Shown: positions 1 through 9,196 of the stretch, in pieces | Position numbering within the stretch: the first letter of the stretch is position 1 | Layout of the letters: each line of letters starts with the position of its first letter | Assembly: GCF_000745185.1 (NCBI RefSeq) | Contig: NZ_JQNJ01000001.1 | Coordinates: 1,573,501 to 1,637,500 of the forward strand | DNA from: Muricauda sp. MAR_2010_75 | GTDB taxonomy: Bacteria; Bacteroidota; Bacteroidia; Flavobacteriales; Flavobacteriaceae | Length of the DNA stretch: 64,000 nucleotides | Reading direction: 5' to 3' | Program-made: the position numbers and the translations under genes | The notes under the pieces: model-generated | Databases searched by the model: none | What the model was told of the DNA's origin: nothing | What the model saw: only the letters and a program-made list of their open reading frames with translations

Positions 1-669
1 CACCACATAGGTCAGGGTAATTTCTTCAATACGGCCCCATTCCCCTTCCACGATCACCACATCGTCCAGTTTTATGGGCTGGGCTATGGCAATTTGGATG
101 CCGGCCAATATGGTTCCGATAAGTTTTTGGGCCGAAAAACCAATGATAATACCCGCCACACCGGCTGAAGCAAAAATACTTATACCTAATTCTCGAATTT
201 CTTGAAAACTCATCAAGGCTAAACCAAGAGCCAGAAGAATGACAACAAAGATGATAATGCGTTCCAAGATGGTAAATTGGGTATAGATTTTTCGGGCCTT
301 TAGATTATCCGTTTCACCTACATCATAGTTTCTAAGGATGACCTGTTTTACAATCTTCAAAAGAGCGATTACCAGCCAGGTCATGGCAAAGATAAACAAG
401 AGGGTACTTGACTTTTTAAACCAATACTCCGATTCCTCAAGACTTAAAACGTTGCGCAGGGCATTAATCCGTAGGATGACGGAGACAAAAATCAAGATCA
501 ACGGTAGCGCCAATTTTTTAAAGGAACCATCGGGCAAGAGGTATTTCGGGTTTTTGCCCAAACGTTTCAACAGGATGGATATGGCCCAATATACAAAGAC
601 CAGGCAGAAAAGGGTAATCCCTAAATAAATCAGTGATTCTTTTGAAACGTTGTCGTAAAAGGACTCCAT
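1..669 (-). CDS. Mechanosensitive ion channel (MscS) family protein, partial
   Basis: Small-conductance mechanosensitive channel of the inner membrane; family members open under hypo-osmotic tension. The frame starts at the ATG at 669 (MESFYDN...) and runs off the left edge, so only the first 223 residues are present. Several hydrophobic segments are visible (about residues 12-32, 50-66, 88-105, 137-157). They are followed by the glycine/alanine-rich pore helix typical of MscS (SAGVAGIIIGFSAQKLIGT) and the start of the beta domain (QPIKLDDVVIVEGEWGRIEE), which is the most conserved part of the family. The gene is divergent from hemH. The C-terminal domain lies outside the window. Confidence 0.93.
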   Translation of the reverse strand, partial: MESFYDNVSKESLIYLGITLFCLVFVYWAISILLKRLGKNPKYLLPDGSFKKLALPLILIFVSVILRINALRNVLSLEESEYWFKKSSTLLFIFAMTWLVIALLKIVKQVILRNYDVGETDNLKARKIYTQFTILERIIIFVVILLALGLALMSFQEIRELGISIFASAGVAGIIIGFSAQKLIGTILAGIQIAIAQPIKLDDVVIVEGEWGRIEEITLTYVV

Positions 670-822
670 AGTAACAAAAATAGGGGAGAAAACTATACAT
701 CAAGGAATAGTACTCTCCGTTTTTGGATTGAATTTCATTATTTCTCCATAAGAAAGTATTTTGAAAGGGAAAATACAAAGTCAGAGTCAAGTTGTATTTT
801 TGAACTCTAAAACAAAAAAGCT

Positions 823-1869
823 GTGCCAAAAGGAGTTTTATTGGTCAATTTGGGCTCACCCGATAGCCCCACCCCTAAAGATGTTAAACCCTATTTAGAT
901 GAATTTTTGATGGATGAGCGTGTTATAGACGTGAATCCAGTCCTTAGGAACATTATTGTTAGGGGAATCATTCTAAATACACGCCCTAAGCGCTCTGCGG
1001 AAGCCTATGCCAAAATTTGGTGGGATGAAGGCTCTCCGCTCATTGTCATTTCAGAACGTTTCACGGAAAAAGTACGCCAAAAGACCGATCTTCCCATTGC
1101 TTTGGGTATGCGCTATGGGTCAATGACCATTAAAAGTGCCCTTAAAGAATTACAAAAAAAAGGGGTGGATGAGGTGCTGCTTGTGCCTTTGTATCCCCAC
1201 TATGCCATGTCTTCCTATGAAACGGTAGTAGTTAAGGCCATGGAAGCACAACAAGAACACTTCCCTGAGATGCACCTGACCACCTTGCCCGCTTTCTATA
1301 GCAATCCAGAGTATGTGAAAGTGCTCTCAAAAAGTATTGCGGAAGGATTGAAAGGTTTTGAATATGACCATATCTTGTTTTCCTATCATGGGATTCCGGA
1401 GCGACACATTAAAAAATCGGACCCCACCAAATTCCACTGCAAAATAGATGGGCAATGTTGCAAGACGAACTCCGTTGCACATCATACTTGCTATAAGCAT
1501 CAGTGCTTGGATACCACGGAACTGGTGAAGAAAGCGTTGGATTTGGATGACGCCAAAGTCAGTTCATCGTTCCAATCCAGATTGGGGAGCGACCCATGGT
1601 TGCAACCATTTACCGACGAAGAATTTGAACGCTTGGCCCAAGAAGGAAAAAAACGATTGGCGGTGATCACCCCAGCATTTGTGAGTGATTGCTTGGAGAC
1701 TTTGGAAGAAATAGCGATGGAAGGGAAACATCAATTTGAAGAAGCGGGAGGAGAAGATTATATCCACATAGCCTGTTTAAACGACAGAGACGACTGGGCT
1801 GGATTAATGGCAGCGTGGATCAAGGAATGGCAAGAAAATGGAAAACTTCCTGAAACTAGGGTTCAGTAG
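823..1869 (+). CDS. hemH: Ferrochelatase
   Basis: Inserts ferrous iron into protoporphyrin IX, the last step of protoheme synthesis. The 348-residue length fits the family. Seen in the sequence: the N-terminal VLLVNLGSPDSP motif, the SYHGIPERH motif with the conserved His189, and the SDCLETL motif with the conserved acid Glu292. A cysteine-rich stretch (GQCCKTNSVAHHTCYKHQC) lies after the His motif. The start is GTG at 823, because the conserved N-terminus begins directly there and no in-frame ATG lies close upstream. HemJ, the preceding oxidase step of the pathway, is encoded 25 kb away at 26650, so the heme genes are not in one operon. Confidence 0.96.
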   Translation: MPKGVLLVNLGSPDSPTPKDVKPYLDEFLMDERVIDVNPVLRNIIVRGIILNTRPKRSAEAYAKIWWDEGSPLIVISERFTEKVRQKTDLPIALGMRYGSMTIKSALKELQKKGVDEVLLVPLYPHYAMSSYETVVVKAMEAQQEHFPEMHLTTLPAFYSNPEYVKVLSKSIAEGLKGFEYDHILFSYHGIPERHIKKSDPTKFHCKIDGQCCKTNSVAHHTCYKHQCLDTTELVKKALDLDDAKVSSSFQSRLGSDPWLQPFTDEEFERLAQEGKKRLAVITPAFVSDCLETLEEIAMEGKHQFEEAGGEDYIHIACLNDRDDWAGLMAAWIKEWQENGKLPETRVQ

Positions 1870-1917
1870 GAAACCAAAAAACTAAAAAACAGCAAAGCGA
1901 ATTTGATAAAGGTATTG

Positions 1918-1925
1918 TAGTTTTG
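1918..1925 (+). promoter_or_regulatory. Possible -7 promoter element (TAnnTTTG type) for the MATE gene
   Basis: TAGTTTTG matches the Bacteroidota -7 consensus TAnnTTTG and lies 49 bases before the MATE start. No good TTG box is seen at the usual distance upstream, so support is weak. Confidence 0.25.
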
Positions 1926-1974
1926 GGGACACCATACTGCATACAGATTTCACTCTCAAAGCACAAGCATTGGC

Positions 1975-3354
1975 ATGGCCAAAGTAACCTCTGAAGAACT
2001 TGGGGTAGAACCCATCGGAAAATTGCTCATCAAACAGGCCGTCCCGGCTTCCATTGGTATTTTGGTGATGTCGCTCAATGTGTTGGTGGATTCTATTTTC
2101 GTGGGAAATTGGATTGGTTCCATCGCCATAGCCGCCATTAATGTGGTACTTCCCGTTTCGTTTTTTATTGCAGCCCTGGGCATGGCCATCGGTATTGGGG
2201 GTTCCAGTATCATTTCCCGTGCGTTGGGGGCCAATAATAGGGATAAGGCCCTTAAAACCTTTGGTAATCAAATAACATTGACCTTGATTGTTACCATTTC
2301 CATGGTCGCTTTGGGGCTCTACTACGTAGATAGCCTTATTCCGGCTTTTGGTGGCAAGGGGGCAATTTTTGACCCAGCAAAGATTTATTACACCATCATT
2401 CTCTACGGTGTACCCTTTTTAGCACTCTGTATGATGGGAAACACAGTCATCCGGGCCGAGGGGAAACCCAAGTTTGCCATGATTGCCATGATCATCCCTT
2501 CGGTGGGCAACCTGCTCATGGATTACATTTTCATTTATGTGTTCGATTGGGGAATGCACGGCGCGGCTTGGGCCACAACGGTTGGCTATTTGATGTGCTT
2601 TGCATATATCCTGTATTTTTTCCTCTCCAATAACTCAGAATTAAAGATAAGCCTACCCCATTTTGGGCTCGATATGCCTATTTTGAGAGAGATAGGTTCG
2701 CTTGGTTTTGTGACCTTGGCCAGACAGGCCGTGACCAGCATTACCTATTTGCTTATGAACAACATCCTTTTCAATTTGGGGGGAGAGGCCATGGTGGCGG
2801 TTTACGCCATTATCGGCAGAATGTTGATGTTTGCCCTGTTTCCGGTCTTTGGGGTTACACAAGGTTTCTTGCCCATTGCGGGGTTCAATTATGGGGCCGA
2901 AAAGTATGATCGGGTAAAGGAATCTATCTATACGGCCGTAAAATATGCAGCTCTGGTGGCAACCATTGTTTTTGTGATTCTCATGGTATTTCCTGGAGAA
3001 ATCGCTTCTTTGTTTTTAAGTAATCGACCTGAACTTTCTGAAAAAGAACTGGCAACAAACGTTTTTGTCCTACAGCATGCTCCGTTTGCCATGCGATTGG
3101 TATTTGCCGCCACGCCCATTATTGCTTTACAACTGATAGGGGCCGCTTATTTTCAAGCAGTGGGGAAAGCAATTCCGGCCTTATTGCTGACCTTGACCCG
3201 GCAGGGCTTCTTTTTTATTCCTTTGATACTCATATTGCCTCATTTTATGGAAGAAACCGGAGTATGGTTATCGTTTCCCATTGCAGATACTCTTTCCACT
3301 GTGGTAACCGGAATATATTTGGCCCGAGAAGTCAGGCTTAAGCTATCTAAATAA
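1975..3354 (+). CDS. MATE family efflux transporter
   Basis: Multidrug and toxin extrusion type transporter of the inner membrane; the family exports cationic or aromatic compounds using Na+ or H+ gradients, and the substrate here cannot be told. The 459 residues show about 12 hydrophobic segments in two halves. The N-terminal pattern (KQAVPASIGILVMSLNVLVD, then GSSIISRALGANN) is typical of the NorM/DinF-like branch seen in Bacteroidota. The start is ATG at 1975. It follows hemH by 105 bases and converges with the TPR gene at 3375. Confidence 0.93.
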   Translation: MAKVTSEELGVEPIGKLLIKQAVPASIGILVMSLNVLVDSIFVGNWIGSIAIAAINVVLPVSFFIAALGMAIGIGGSSIISRALGANNRDKALKTFGNQITLTLIVTISMVALGLYYVDSLIPAFGGKGAIFDPAKIYYTIILYGVPFLALCMMGNTVIRAEGKPKFAMIAMIIPSVGNLLMDYIFIYVFDWGMHGAAWATTVGYLMCFAYILYFFLSNNSELKISLPHFGLDMPILREIGSLGFVTLARQAVTSITYLLMNNILFNLGGEAMVAVYAIIGRMLMFALFPVFGVTQGFLPIAGFNYGAEKYDRVKESIYTAVKYAALVATIVFVILMVFPGEIASLFLSNRPELSEKELATNVFVLQHAPFAMRLVFAATPIIALQLIGAAYFQAVGKAIPALLLTLTRQGFFFIPLILILPHFMEETGVWLSFPIADTLSTVVTGIYLAREVRLKLSK

Positions 3355-3374
3355 ATAGGCATAAAAACAGAATA

Positions 3375-4871
3375 CTAGGCGATGTGATTGGCCAACAGCT
3401 TTACAAGCAAAGTCTCGACCTCTTCTAGTTTAATGGAACTCTCTTGATAGTTGGAAACAAACTCATACGCTGTATCAACTTTTATTCTTTGATGTACCAA
3501 ATGACCAGTTGCTTCAGAGAATTTATCGCTCTCCAATAGGGCCAGAATTTTATTGGTCCATAAATTTGGATGTCCATTAAAGCATAAGGCACGGTCATAA
3601 GATGCCAAAGCTCCCTCATAATGTTTTTGTTCATGAAGAGCAATGCCGTGCTGCAACCAAGCATAGTAAGAATTGGGATTGAAAGCCAAGGACTTTTCTG
3701 CTGCTATTTGAGCCTTTTCCCAGACCTTTAAGGTGTTATAGGCATAGGCTAATTGGTCCCAAGCCCTATAATCATCAAGATTCTTCAGCAGCATTTTTTT
3801 GGTGGAACTGATTGTGTAATCATCCTGTTTGTGTGGCTTCAGGAAAGCGGCGTCAATTTCCTTTTCAAAAATGGGGGGCACATTCCCATTGACCAACAAA
3901 TCTCGTTGTAAACGTAAATAGTTCAATTCGGTGAGTTCGTTAGGCTTTTTAAGAAGTATATCAACAACCGAAACAGTATCTCTGACAATTTTGGCCGGGT
4001 GGTTTTTGCATCGGTTGCACAAATTATTCAAAGCGTTGTCTTCTCCAATAAAATAGTAGTGCCAAAGCCAATAGAGCAGTTCAGCACCATTTTCAAGGCT
4101 TTCTGTATTTGTTTCAGGGATGGATCTTATATCAGCAGGAGGAGTTTCAAAATTGTTGGTCAACAGGCGCATGATCCAAAAAGCGTTGTCATACGCATCC
4201 ATCGCGTTTGTGGAAGATGTTGCAATCAGTTCAGTGCCGTTCAACCCATTACATATTTCTTGATAGTTACTGTATACATCACTATCATTGGCAAGATTGA
4301 TTTTTCCCGATAACAGTTTCAGCTCTTCTTGAAAAAAAGAAATCTCAGGGCTATCTGGCAGTTCCCCATCAATTATGGATTCAATAGCTATTTGGTGGTC
4401 ATGGGCGAAAAGCATGAAGTCTTGGTAAATAAGATTCAGATAGGCAAACGATTCTGGAGAATCTGCCAAGAATTTCATATCCAGTACACCAGAATTATGA
4501 AGAAACACTTCAGGGTATTTAAGGTCAAGATTTATATAATATTGCTGACCACCTGAATCAGCGCCAATCATAACCGAGTTGGTAAAGGCTTGGGCCAGTA
4601 CTTCAATTTTTCCATGCGAAAGAAGCCATTTAAAAGTATTGTTCGTTTGGTTTTCTGGCAATGCCAAATCAGTGGTAAAATAGTCTCCAAACCCAGCACC
4701 GGATTTATAATCTTGAAGAAATTGCAGCACCGCTTGTGTCGATTCAGAAATGGAATGGCCAAACAAGGTTTCCACGTTTTTTACAACTTCATGGCCGATA
4801 TTGGTTTTCTCTGTTGTTTTGGTCAATTCCTCAAAAAAGGAATCCTTAAAGTATTTTTCGGATTTTGTCAT
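3375..4871 (-). CDS. SUKH-like domain plus TPR protein
   Basis: No close known relative was recognised. Residues about 100-145 show the pattern of an SMI1/KNR4 (SUKH) fold: a glycine-rich IGADSGGQQYYINLD strand, a PEVFLHNSG turn, then FLADSPESFAYL. SUKH proteins are often immunity proteins for polymorphic toxins, but some have other roles. A CNRCKNH cysteine pair sits in the middle. The C-terminal part (about residues 365-455) contains at least two TPR-like helical repeats (AWDQLAYAYNTL..., AWLQHGIALHEQKHYEGAL). There is no signal peptide, so it is probably cytoplasmic. No toxin gene lies beside it, so an immunity role is only a possibility. The SUKH call is by eye from the motif pattern; the TPR part is firmer. 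Confidence 0.6.
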   Translation of the reverse strand: MTKSEKYFKDSFFEELTKTTEKTNIGHEVVKNVETLFGHSISESTQAVLQFLQDYKSGAGFGDYFTTDLALPENQTNNTFKWLLSHGKIEVLAQAFTNSVMIGADSGGQQYYINLDLKYPEVFLHNSGVLDMKFLADSPESFAYLNLIYQDFMLFAHDHQIAIESIIDGELPDSPEISFFQEELKLLSGKINLANDSDVYSNYQEICNGLNGTELIATSSTNAMDAYDNAFWIMRLLTNNFETPPADIRSIPETNTESLENGAELLYWLWHYYFIGEDNALNNLCNRCKNHPAKIVRDTVSVVDILLKKPNELTELNYLRLQRDLLVNGNVPPIFEKEIDAAFLKPHKQDDYTISSTKKMLLKNLDDYRAWDQLAYAYNTLKVWEKAQIAAEKSLAFNPNSYYAWLQHGIALHEQKHYEGALASYDRALCFNGHPNLWTNKILALLESDKFSEATGHLVHQRIKVDTAYEFVSNYQESSIKLEEVETLLVKLLANHIA

Positions 4872-5090
4872 GGGCGTTTCATCGCTTTTACCAAAAATCC
4901 CAAATCAGCCCCAATTTTGGCTAGCTCATTTGACCAATAGCCCTTTTGAACCAATATTTGTCCAATGATTGCAATTTTATGGTTCCAAGATCAATAAACA
5001 GGCAGGAGAGATAAATTTTAAGCAGATAGATTGATTTTAATCGTGTAACCAGAGATTTCGTTATTTTAGGGGCCTTGATTATACCAAACC

Positions 5091-6188
5091 ATGAAAAAAA
5101 CACTTGTATTAAGTCTAATAACTATTTTAACAATGGCCTGTGGCCAAAAAACCGAACAAAAAGAAATGTATACTCTATTTGTAGGAACCTATACCAATGG
5201 AGCCAGTGAAGGCATTTATTCACTTCAATTCAATGCCGAAACAGGCAGTTTGGATTCCATGAAATTGGCGGCCGAGTTACCCAACCCCTCTTTTTTGACC
5301 ATTTCCAAGGACAAACAACATCTGTATGCAGTTCAGGAAACCTCAGATTTTGATAGTCTAGGGGGAGGAGTCACCGCTTTCAAACTAAAAGATGGCGTCT
5401 TGGAACCACAAAATAGTATAGGCACTGGAGGTCCTGGCCCTTGCCATGTATCGCTTTCTGGAGATGGGCGCTTGGCGGTTTCCAATTATGTAGGAGGCAA
5501 TGTGGCCCTTTACAAATTAAAAGAAGATGGATCTTTTGGGGAAGCCCCACAGATCATAGACCATAAAGTTTTGGACACCACAAAAACGCCACATGCCCAC
5601 ATGGCACAATTTACCGAAGAAGGTGTTTTTGTGGCCGACTTGGGTTTGGATGCGGTTAAACGCTATAAATTGGATGGTAATAAATTTGTGCCCGGAGACC
5701 AACCCTCTTTGTCATTTGCCAACGGTGCAGGCCCCCGCCATTTTACATTTGGACAAAATGGGAAATTGTATGTAATCAACGAACTAAATGCCACCATATC
5801 GGTTTTTGAGAAAGATTCCAACGGAGCTTACCAAGAAATCCAAGTAGTGGAAACCTTAGACCCAACCTATGAAGGCAGGAATGCCTGTGCCGATATTCAC
5901 TTATCATCCGACGGAAAGTTTTTGTACGGCTCCAACAGAGGGGAGAACACCATCGTTATTTTTGCCGTGGACCCTGCCTCCGGGGAATTGACCTTGGTAG
6001 GAAGGCAACCCGTTCATGGTGATTGGCCCCGAAATTTTGCTTTGGATCCCACAGAAGAATTTTTGTTGGTGGCCAATAAAAGTAGCAGCAATGTTGTGGT
6101 GTTCAAAAGGGATAAGGAGGCGGGAATTTTGACTTATTTAAGTGAAGTTGAGGTGCCCAACCCTATTTGCTTGGAGTTCTTGGATTAA
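5091..6188 (+). CDS. Lactonase family beta-propeller lipoprotein
   Basis: Seven-bladed propeller of the 6-phosphogluconolactonase (YbhE/Pgl-like) lactonase family. The N-terminus is a lipoprotein signal with lipobox ILTMAC (Cys at about residue 17), so the mature protein is anchored in the envelope. That makes a role in cytoplasmic pentose phosphate metabolism unlikely and suggests hydrolysis of extracytoplasmic sugar lactones (inference). Family signatures include the start LFVGTYTNGASEGIY, GGPGPCHVSLSGDGR, the GPRHFTFGQNG blade and HGDWPRNFALDPTEEFL near the end. Length of 365 is normal. It converges with the next gene and the two stop codons share the bases TTAA at 6185-6188. Confidence 0.88.
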   Translation: MKKTLVLSLITILTMACGQKTEQKEMYTLFVGTYTNGASEGIYSLQFNAETGSLDSMKLAAELPNPSFLTISKDKQHLYAVQETSDFDSLGGGVTAFKLKDGVLEPQNSIGTGGPGPCHVSLSGDGRLAVSNYVGGNVALYKLKEDGSFGEAPQIIDHKVLDTTKTPHAHMAQFTEEGVFVADLGLDAVKRYKLDGNKFVPGDQPSLSFANGAGPRHFTFGQNGKLYVINELNATISVFEKDSNGAYQEIQVVETLDPTYEGRNACADIHLSSDGKFLYGSNRGENTIVIFAVDPASGELTLVGRQPVHGDWPRNFALDPTEEFLLVANKSSSNVVVFKRDKEAGILTYLSEVEVPNPICLEFLD

Positions 6189-7114
6189 AAGGAGAGCTTC
6201 CTTTTCACCAACCGGTAATTTTCCAACGTAGTTGGATTGACAATAGTATTGTTACCTTGGTCAAAATTATCCAACTGGGAATCTGCCACAAAATACATGT
6301 GATTTCTATTAATTGCGAAAGTTGTAGGGATGTCCGAGGATTGTTCAAATTCTGAAATTTTGGTTTCCGATAGAATTTCGGAACCCTCTTCATTCAACCT
6401 AAATTGAAAGATTCCATTTTGAGAAAGGTCTCGTTTTGCATTGACTATCCCAATAAGATGGTTTTGATAAAATTTCATCCCATCAATGCCCTTAAAAGCA
6501 TTGGGTTGGTTAATCAGTTTCTTGTTGGCAATGTCCAAAACCCGAATACCACTCGTGTAGGTGGCCAGATATAGATATTGCTCATTATTGGAAATAGCAA
6601 TGCCATTGGAATGTTTCACTTCATTATTGGAGAAAAAGACCTCCAATTGATTTGTGTTCGGATTAATGGTGTAAATGTCACTACTTTCTGAATCCGTAAT
6701 GTAAACGGTCCCTTTGGAATTCACGGCAATGTCATTCAAAAACACAAAATTTCCATTGTCCAGCGGGTAGGATTGGATGAGTTCTCCTAAATATATATCC
6801 AACAAAAGCAAGATGGAGGTATTATTTTCCTTGGACAACCCATTTCCCAATGCATAGAGCGTGTCTCCTTTAATGGTCATCCCAAAACCCGAAAGATATC
6901 CGTATTGATGACTGGAAAGAAATTCCTCAGGATTGCTTCCATCCAAATTGCAACGGACAATCTTGGCACTTTTTAAACTGTTTAAGTACACCTTTTGTAA
7001 AACTGGGTCGATGGCAATTCCTTCGGGAATCAAATCTTTCTCAAAATGGAGTTCAATTGGTTTTTCAGGATTAACGCATGAAATAAATAAGGCCAATAAA
7101 AAGACGATTCGCAT
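6185..7114 (-). CDS. SMP-30/NHL-like beta-propeller lipoprotein
   Basis: A 309-residue exported beta-propeller. A lipoprotein signal (LLALFISC, Cys at about residue 13) precedes repeated propeller strands of the SMP-30/gluconolactonase or NHL kind: LIPEGIAIDPVLQKVYLNS, then NDIAVNSKGTVYITDSESS and NGIAISNNEQYLYLATY. Metal-binding residues of true gluconolactonases cannot be confirmed by eye, so enzymatic activity is uncertain. It lies tail to tail with another exported propeller, the lactonase at 5091; a shared sugar-lactone theme is inference. Confidence 0.72.
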   Translation of the reverse strand: MRIVFLLALFISCVNPEKPIELHFEKDLIPEGIAIDPVLQKVYLNSLKSAKIVRCNLDGSNPEEFLSSHQYGYLSGFGMTIKGDTLYALGNGLSKENNTSILLLLDIYLGELIQSYPLDNGNFVFLNDIAVNSKGTVYITDSESSDIYTINPNTNQLEVFFSNNEVKHSNGIAISNNEQYLYLATYTSGIRVLDIANKKLINQPNAFKGIDGMKFYQNHLIGIVNAKRDLSQNGIFQFRLNEEGSEILSETKISEFEQSSDIPTTFAINRNHMYFVADSQLDNFDQGNNTIVNPTTLENYRLVKRKLSF

Positions 7115-7175
7115 GATTGACGATTGAATGCGGAAAATACTAAATATTACGGCTCAAATTTTGATTTTTAGAATT

Positions 7176-7637
7176 TCATTCCACCTGCTGAATCCCTGAC
7201 ACATGCGATGCAATGGCCTTCCATTGCCCATTGCGTTTTACCACTACATTGCTGGACTGGTAAATGGTCTTGGTGGAGTCCTTGAAGATGTGTCCCGTTC
7301 CACAAATCATTGCTGTGCCATTGGGTAGAATATCCAAGCGTTTTATTTCAAAGAAGAAGGAATCGTGGGGGCTGGAATGCGCCTTTATCCATTCCAATTC
7401 TTGGGCTTTGTTGGACCAGTTTCCATCGGCATCGATCATTTGAAAATCATCTCCCAAGATGGAACCAAGTAAAACCGTGTCTTGCTCCCGATAGGCCTTG
7501 GGCCAATCCACTTCTTTCAAATGCCGCAGCAAAGCTTGGTCTTGTTCTAAAATGATTGGGGTGGATTCTGTGGATTTTGTTTCTACTCCACAGGATAGCA
7601 ACGTCATAGTGGCAAGGATACTGAAATAGCGATTCAC
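7176..7637 (-). CDS. NTF2-like (DUF4440/SnoaL-type) lipoprotein
   Basis: 153 residues with a lipoprotein signal (MTLLSC, Cys16) and an NTF2-like cone fold: a helical start (LLRHLKEVDWPKAYREQDTV), the SILGDDFQMIDADGNWSNK hairpin and a C-terminal sheet ending GQWKAIASHVSG. Proteins of this kind bind small ligands or act as cyclases/isomerases; no function can be assigned. A second NTF2-like exported protein with the same arrangement is at 15790. Confidence 0.72.
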   Translation of the reverse strand: MNRYFSILATMTLLSCGVETKSTESTPIILEQDQALLRHLKEVDWPKAYREQDTVLLGSILGDDFQMIDADGNWSNKAQELEWIKAHSSPHDSFFFEIKRLDILPNGTAMICGTGHIFKDSTKTIYQSSNVVVKRNGQWKAIASHVSGIQQVE

Positions 7638-7712
7638 ATTTCTTTTTTTGATGTTTCAAAACTAACCGTAAAAAGGATGTGGTCAACAATAGGCTAGGTG
7701 AGCCGCGGAAAA

Positions 7713-8480
7713 TTAGGCGTGAGTCGCGGAGTCAGAATCGATGAAATCCTTAAAATACATCCGACTGAATTTAAGTTCGGTTCCATTTTTTAAATGAAGG
7801 ACCCCATCTCCATTTTTGTTCTTTTGGAAATGGTCCATAAAAAAGCGATTTACCAAATAGGAACGGTGCACTCGCTTAAAATTTTTGGGACAAACCTGTT
7901 TTTGGAAAGAACGTAGACTTTGATATTTTACAAACTTCCCTTTTTCAGTATGCAGTACAATACAATTATTACTGGTTTCCACATACATGATTTCATAGGG
8001 ATGAAGTATAAATTGCATTCCCTTCTTGCTTACTTTTATTTGCGTAGCTTTTTCGGATGCGTTTGGGGTTGATTTTGATTCAGTTCCAACAAAATGGAAC
8101 AAGAGAAAGAAATAGCAGAGCAAGTTTACGGCAATATTGTTGGTTAGTCCCGCATTCAGCAAATTGAAGCTGGGCGAAGTGCACTGGTACACCGTGGTCA
8201 TTAAAAAAACGACCAATACCTGTCCCACAATGATATTCAATGCTGAGGCCGATAATCCCAACCCTCCCTGAATCAATAGGGATTTGGAATGGGGGTTAAA
8301 AGACCATTTTTGGGCCCATACTTTGATTTGCTTTGCAGAAGCGGTCCAAAAAACAAAACTGGTAACGGCTAGAATACTCAATTCAGAAAAACAAGGAATC
8401 CCCAAACTTGCCTGAAACATGCGGCCAATGCCCATGTTGAGCAATACAAAGAGGCTTATTAGGGAAATAAGTTTGGGCAT
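7713..8480 (-). CDS. Membrane-anchored LytTR transcriptional regulator
   Basis: A DNA-binding protein with no receiver domain. Four hydrophobic segments occupy roughly residues 1-125 (for example ISLISLFVLLNMG and NIAVNLLCYFFLLFHFVG), followed by a LytTR domain at about residues 145-250 (KGMQFILHPYEIMYVETSNN..., FKRVHRSYLVN). LytTR domains bind paired 9-12 bp direct repeats. The architecture suggests a one-component regulator that senses a membrane signal directly; target genes are unknown. It is a single gene on the minus strand. A short perfect palindrome lies 32 bases upstream of its start (8512-8525). Confidence 0.82.
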   Translation of the reverse strand: MPKLISLISLFVLLNMGIGRMFQASLGIPCFSELSILAVTSFVFWTASAKQIKVWAQKWSFNPHSKSLLIQGGLGLSASALNIIVGQVLVVFLMTTVYQCTSPSFNLLNAGLTNNIAVNLLCYFFLLFHFVGTESKSTPNASEKATQIKVSKKGMQFILHPYEIMYVETSNNCIVLHTEKGKFVKYQSLRSFQKQVCPKNFKRVHRSYLVNRFFMDHFQKNKNGDGVLHLKNGTELKFSRMYFKDFIDSDSATHA

Positions 8481-8511
8481 AGGATAAATTTAAGGGAAAA
8501 AGTAGTTGGCT

Positions 8512-8525
8512 GTTAGCCTGCTAAC
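8512..8525. promoter_or_regulatory. Short palindrome upstream of the LytTR gene
   Basis: GTTAGC-CT-GCTAAC is a perfect 6-bp inverted repeat with a 2-base centre, 32 bases before the start of the LytTR gene. It could be an operator or a small hairpin. LytTR sites are usually direct repeats, so autoregulation is not strongly supported. Confidence 0.25.
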
Positions 8526-8615
8526 CATCATTTTTTTGAACTATCGAGCTTGCACTTTCTTGTATACCGCTATTTTTCTGGAAGAAAGATTCTAGGAATT
8601 AGGACAATATCCATT

Positions 8616-9014
8616 TTATTCCAGTTCCCCAATTTTTTTGAGAAATCTGAATATTTTTTTATCCACCTCGGATATGATATCCAAATCCTTATAGTTCAGC
8701 CATTTTATTTCTTCAATCTCACTTGACGGATGTAAAATCCCATTGTATTCAGCCCTGTAGCAGGTCATTTTGACTAAAACACCTTCTTTTGCCCCATCTG
8801 ATTGAGCAATGAATGTTCCAACATATTCAATCGTTTCTTTTTTGATTTTTACACTTAATTCTTCTAAAATTTCCCTTATAAGTGTTTCTTCATCAGTCTC
8901 TCCAGGCTCTCTTTTTCCACCAGGGATATAGTATTTGGTTTTTCCTTTAGATTTTGTGCTTAAAATTTGTCCATTCTTGGTTTCAATAAATGCGATTTTA
9001 TCAATTTCTTTCAT
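8616..9014 (-). CDS. Nudix hydrolase
   Basis: A 132-residue hydrolase of nucleoside-diphosphate-linked compounds. The Nudix box is complete: Gly33, Glu39, Arg47-Glu48 and Glu51-Glu52 in the spacing G-x5-E-x7-RE-x2-EE (GGKREPGETDEETLIREILE). The nearby start MKEIDKIAFIETKNGQIL is the usual first strand. Small single-domain Nudix proteins of this kind have varied substrates (oxidised nucleotides, NDP-sugars), so none is claimed. It stands alone on the minus strand in an AT-rich stretch with 135 and 182 non-coding bases on its sides. Confidence 0.9.
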   Translation of the reverse strand: MKEIDKIAFIETKNGQILSTKSKGKTKYYIPGGKREPGETDEETLIREILEELSVKIKKETIEYVGTFIAQSDGAKEGVLVKMTCYRAEYNGILHPSSEIEEIKWLNYKDLDIISEVDKKIFRFLKKIGELE

Positions 9015-9196
9015 TTTAGGTTATTATGGAGAATGTGGTGCAATGCTTTTCTTATGTTTTCAAGTTTGGATATAGTAATCTCCCCGCTGTTATCTTTGCT
9101 AAATGATGGCAGTTAGCTGATTTATTATCCATTTTCATGCATATTTTTGTTTCTTGTGAGCACTCCTTACCCATTTTGGATCATATTTAAAATACA

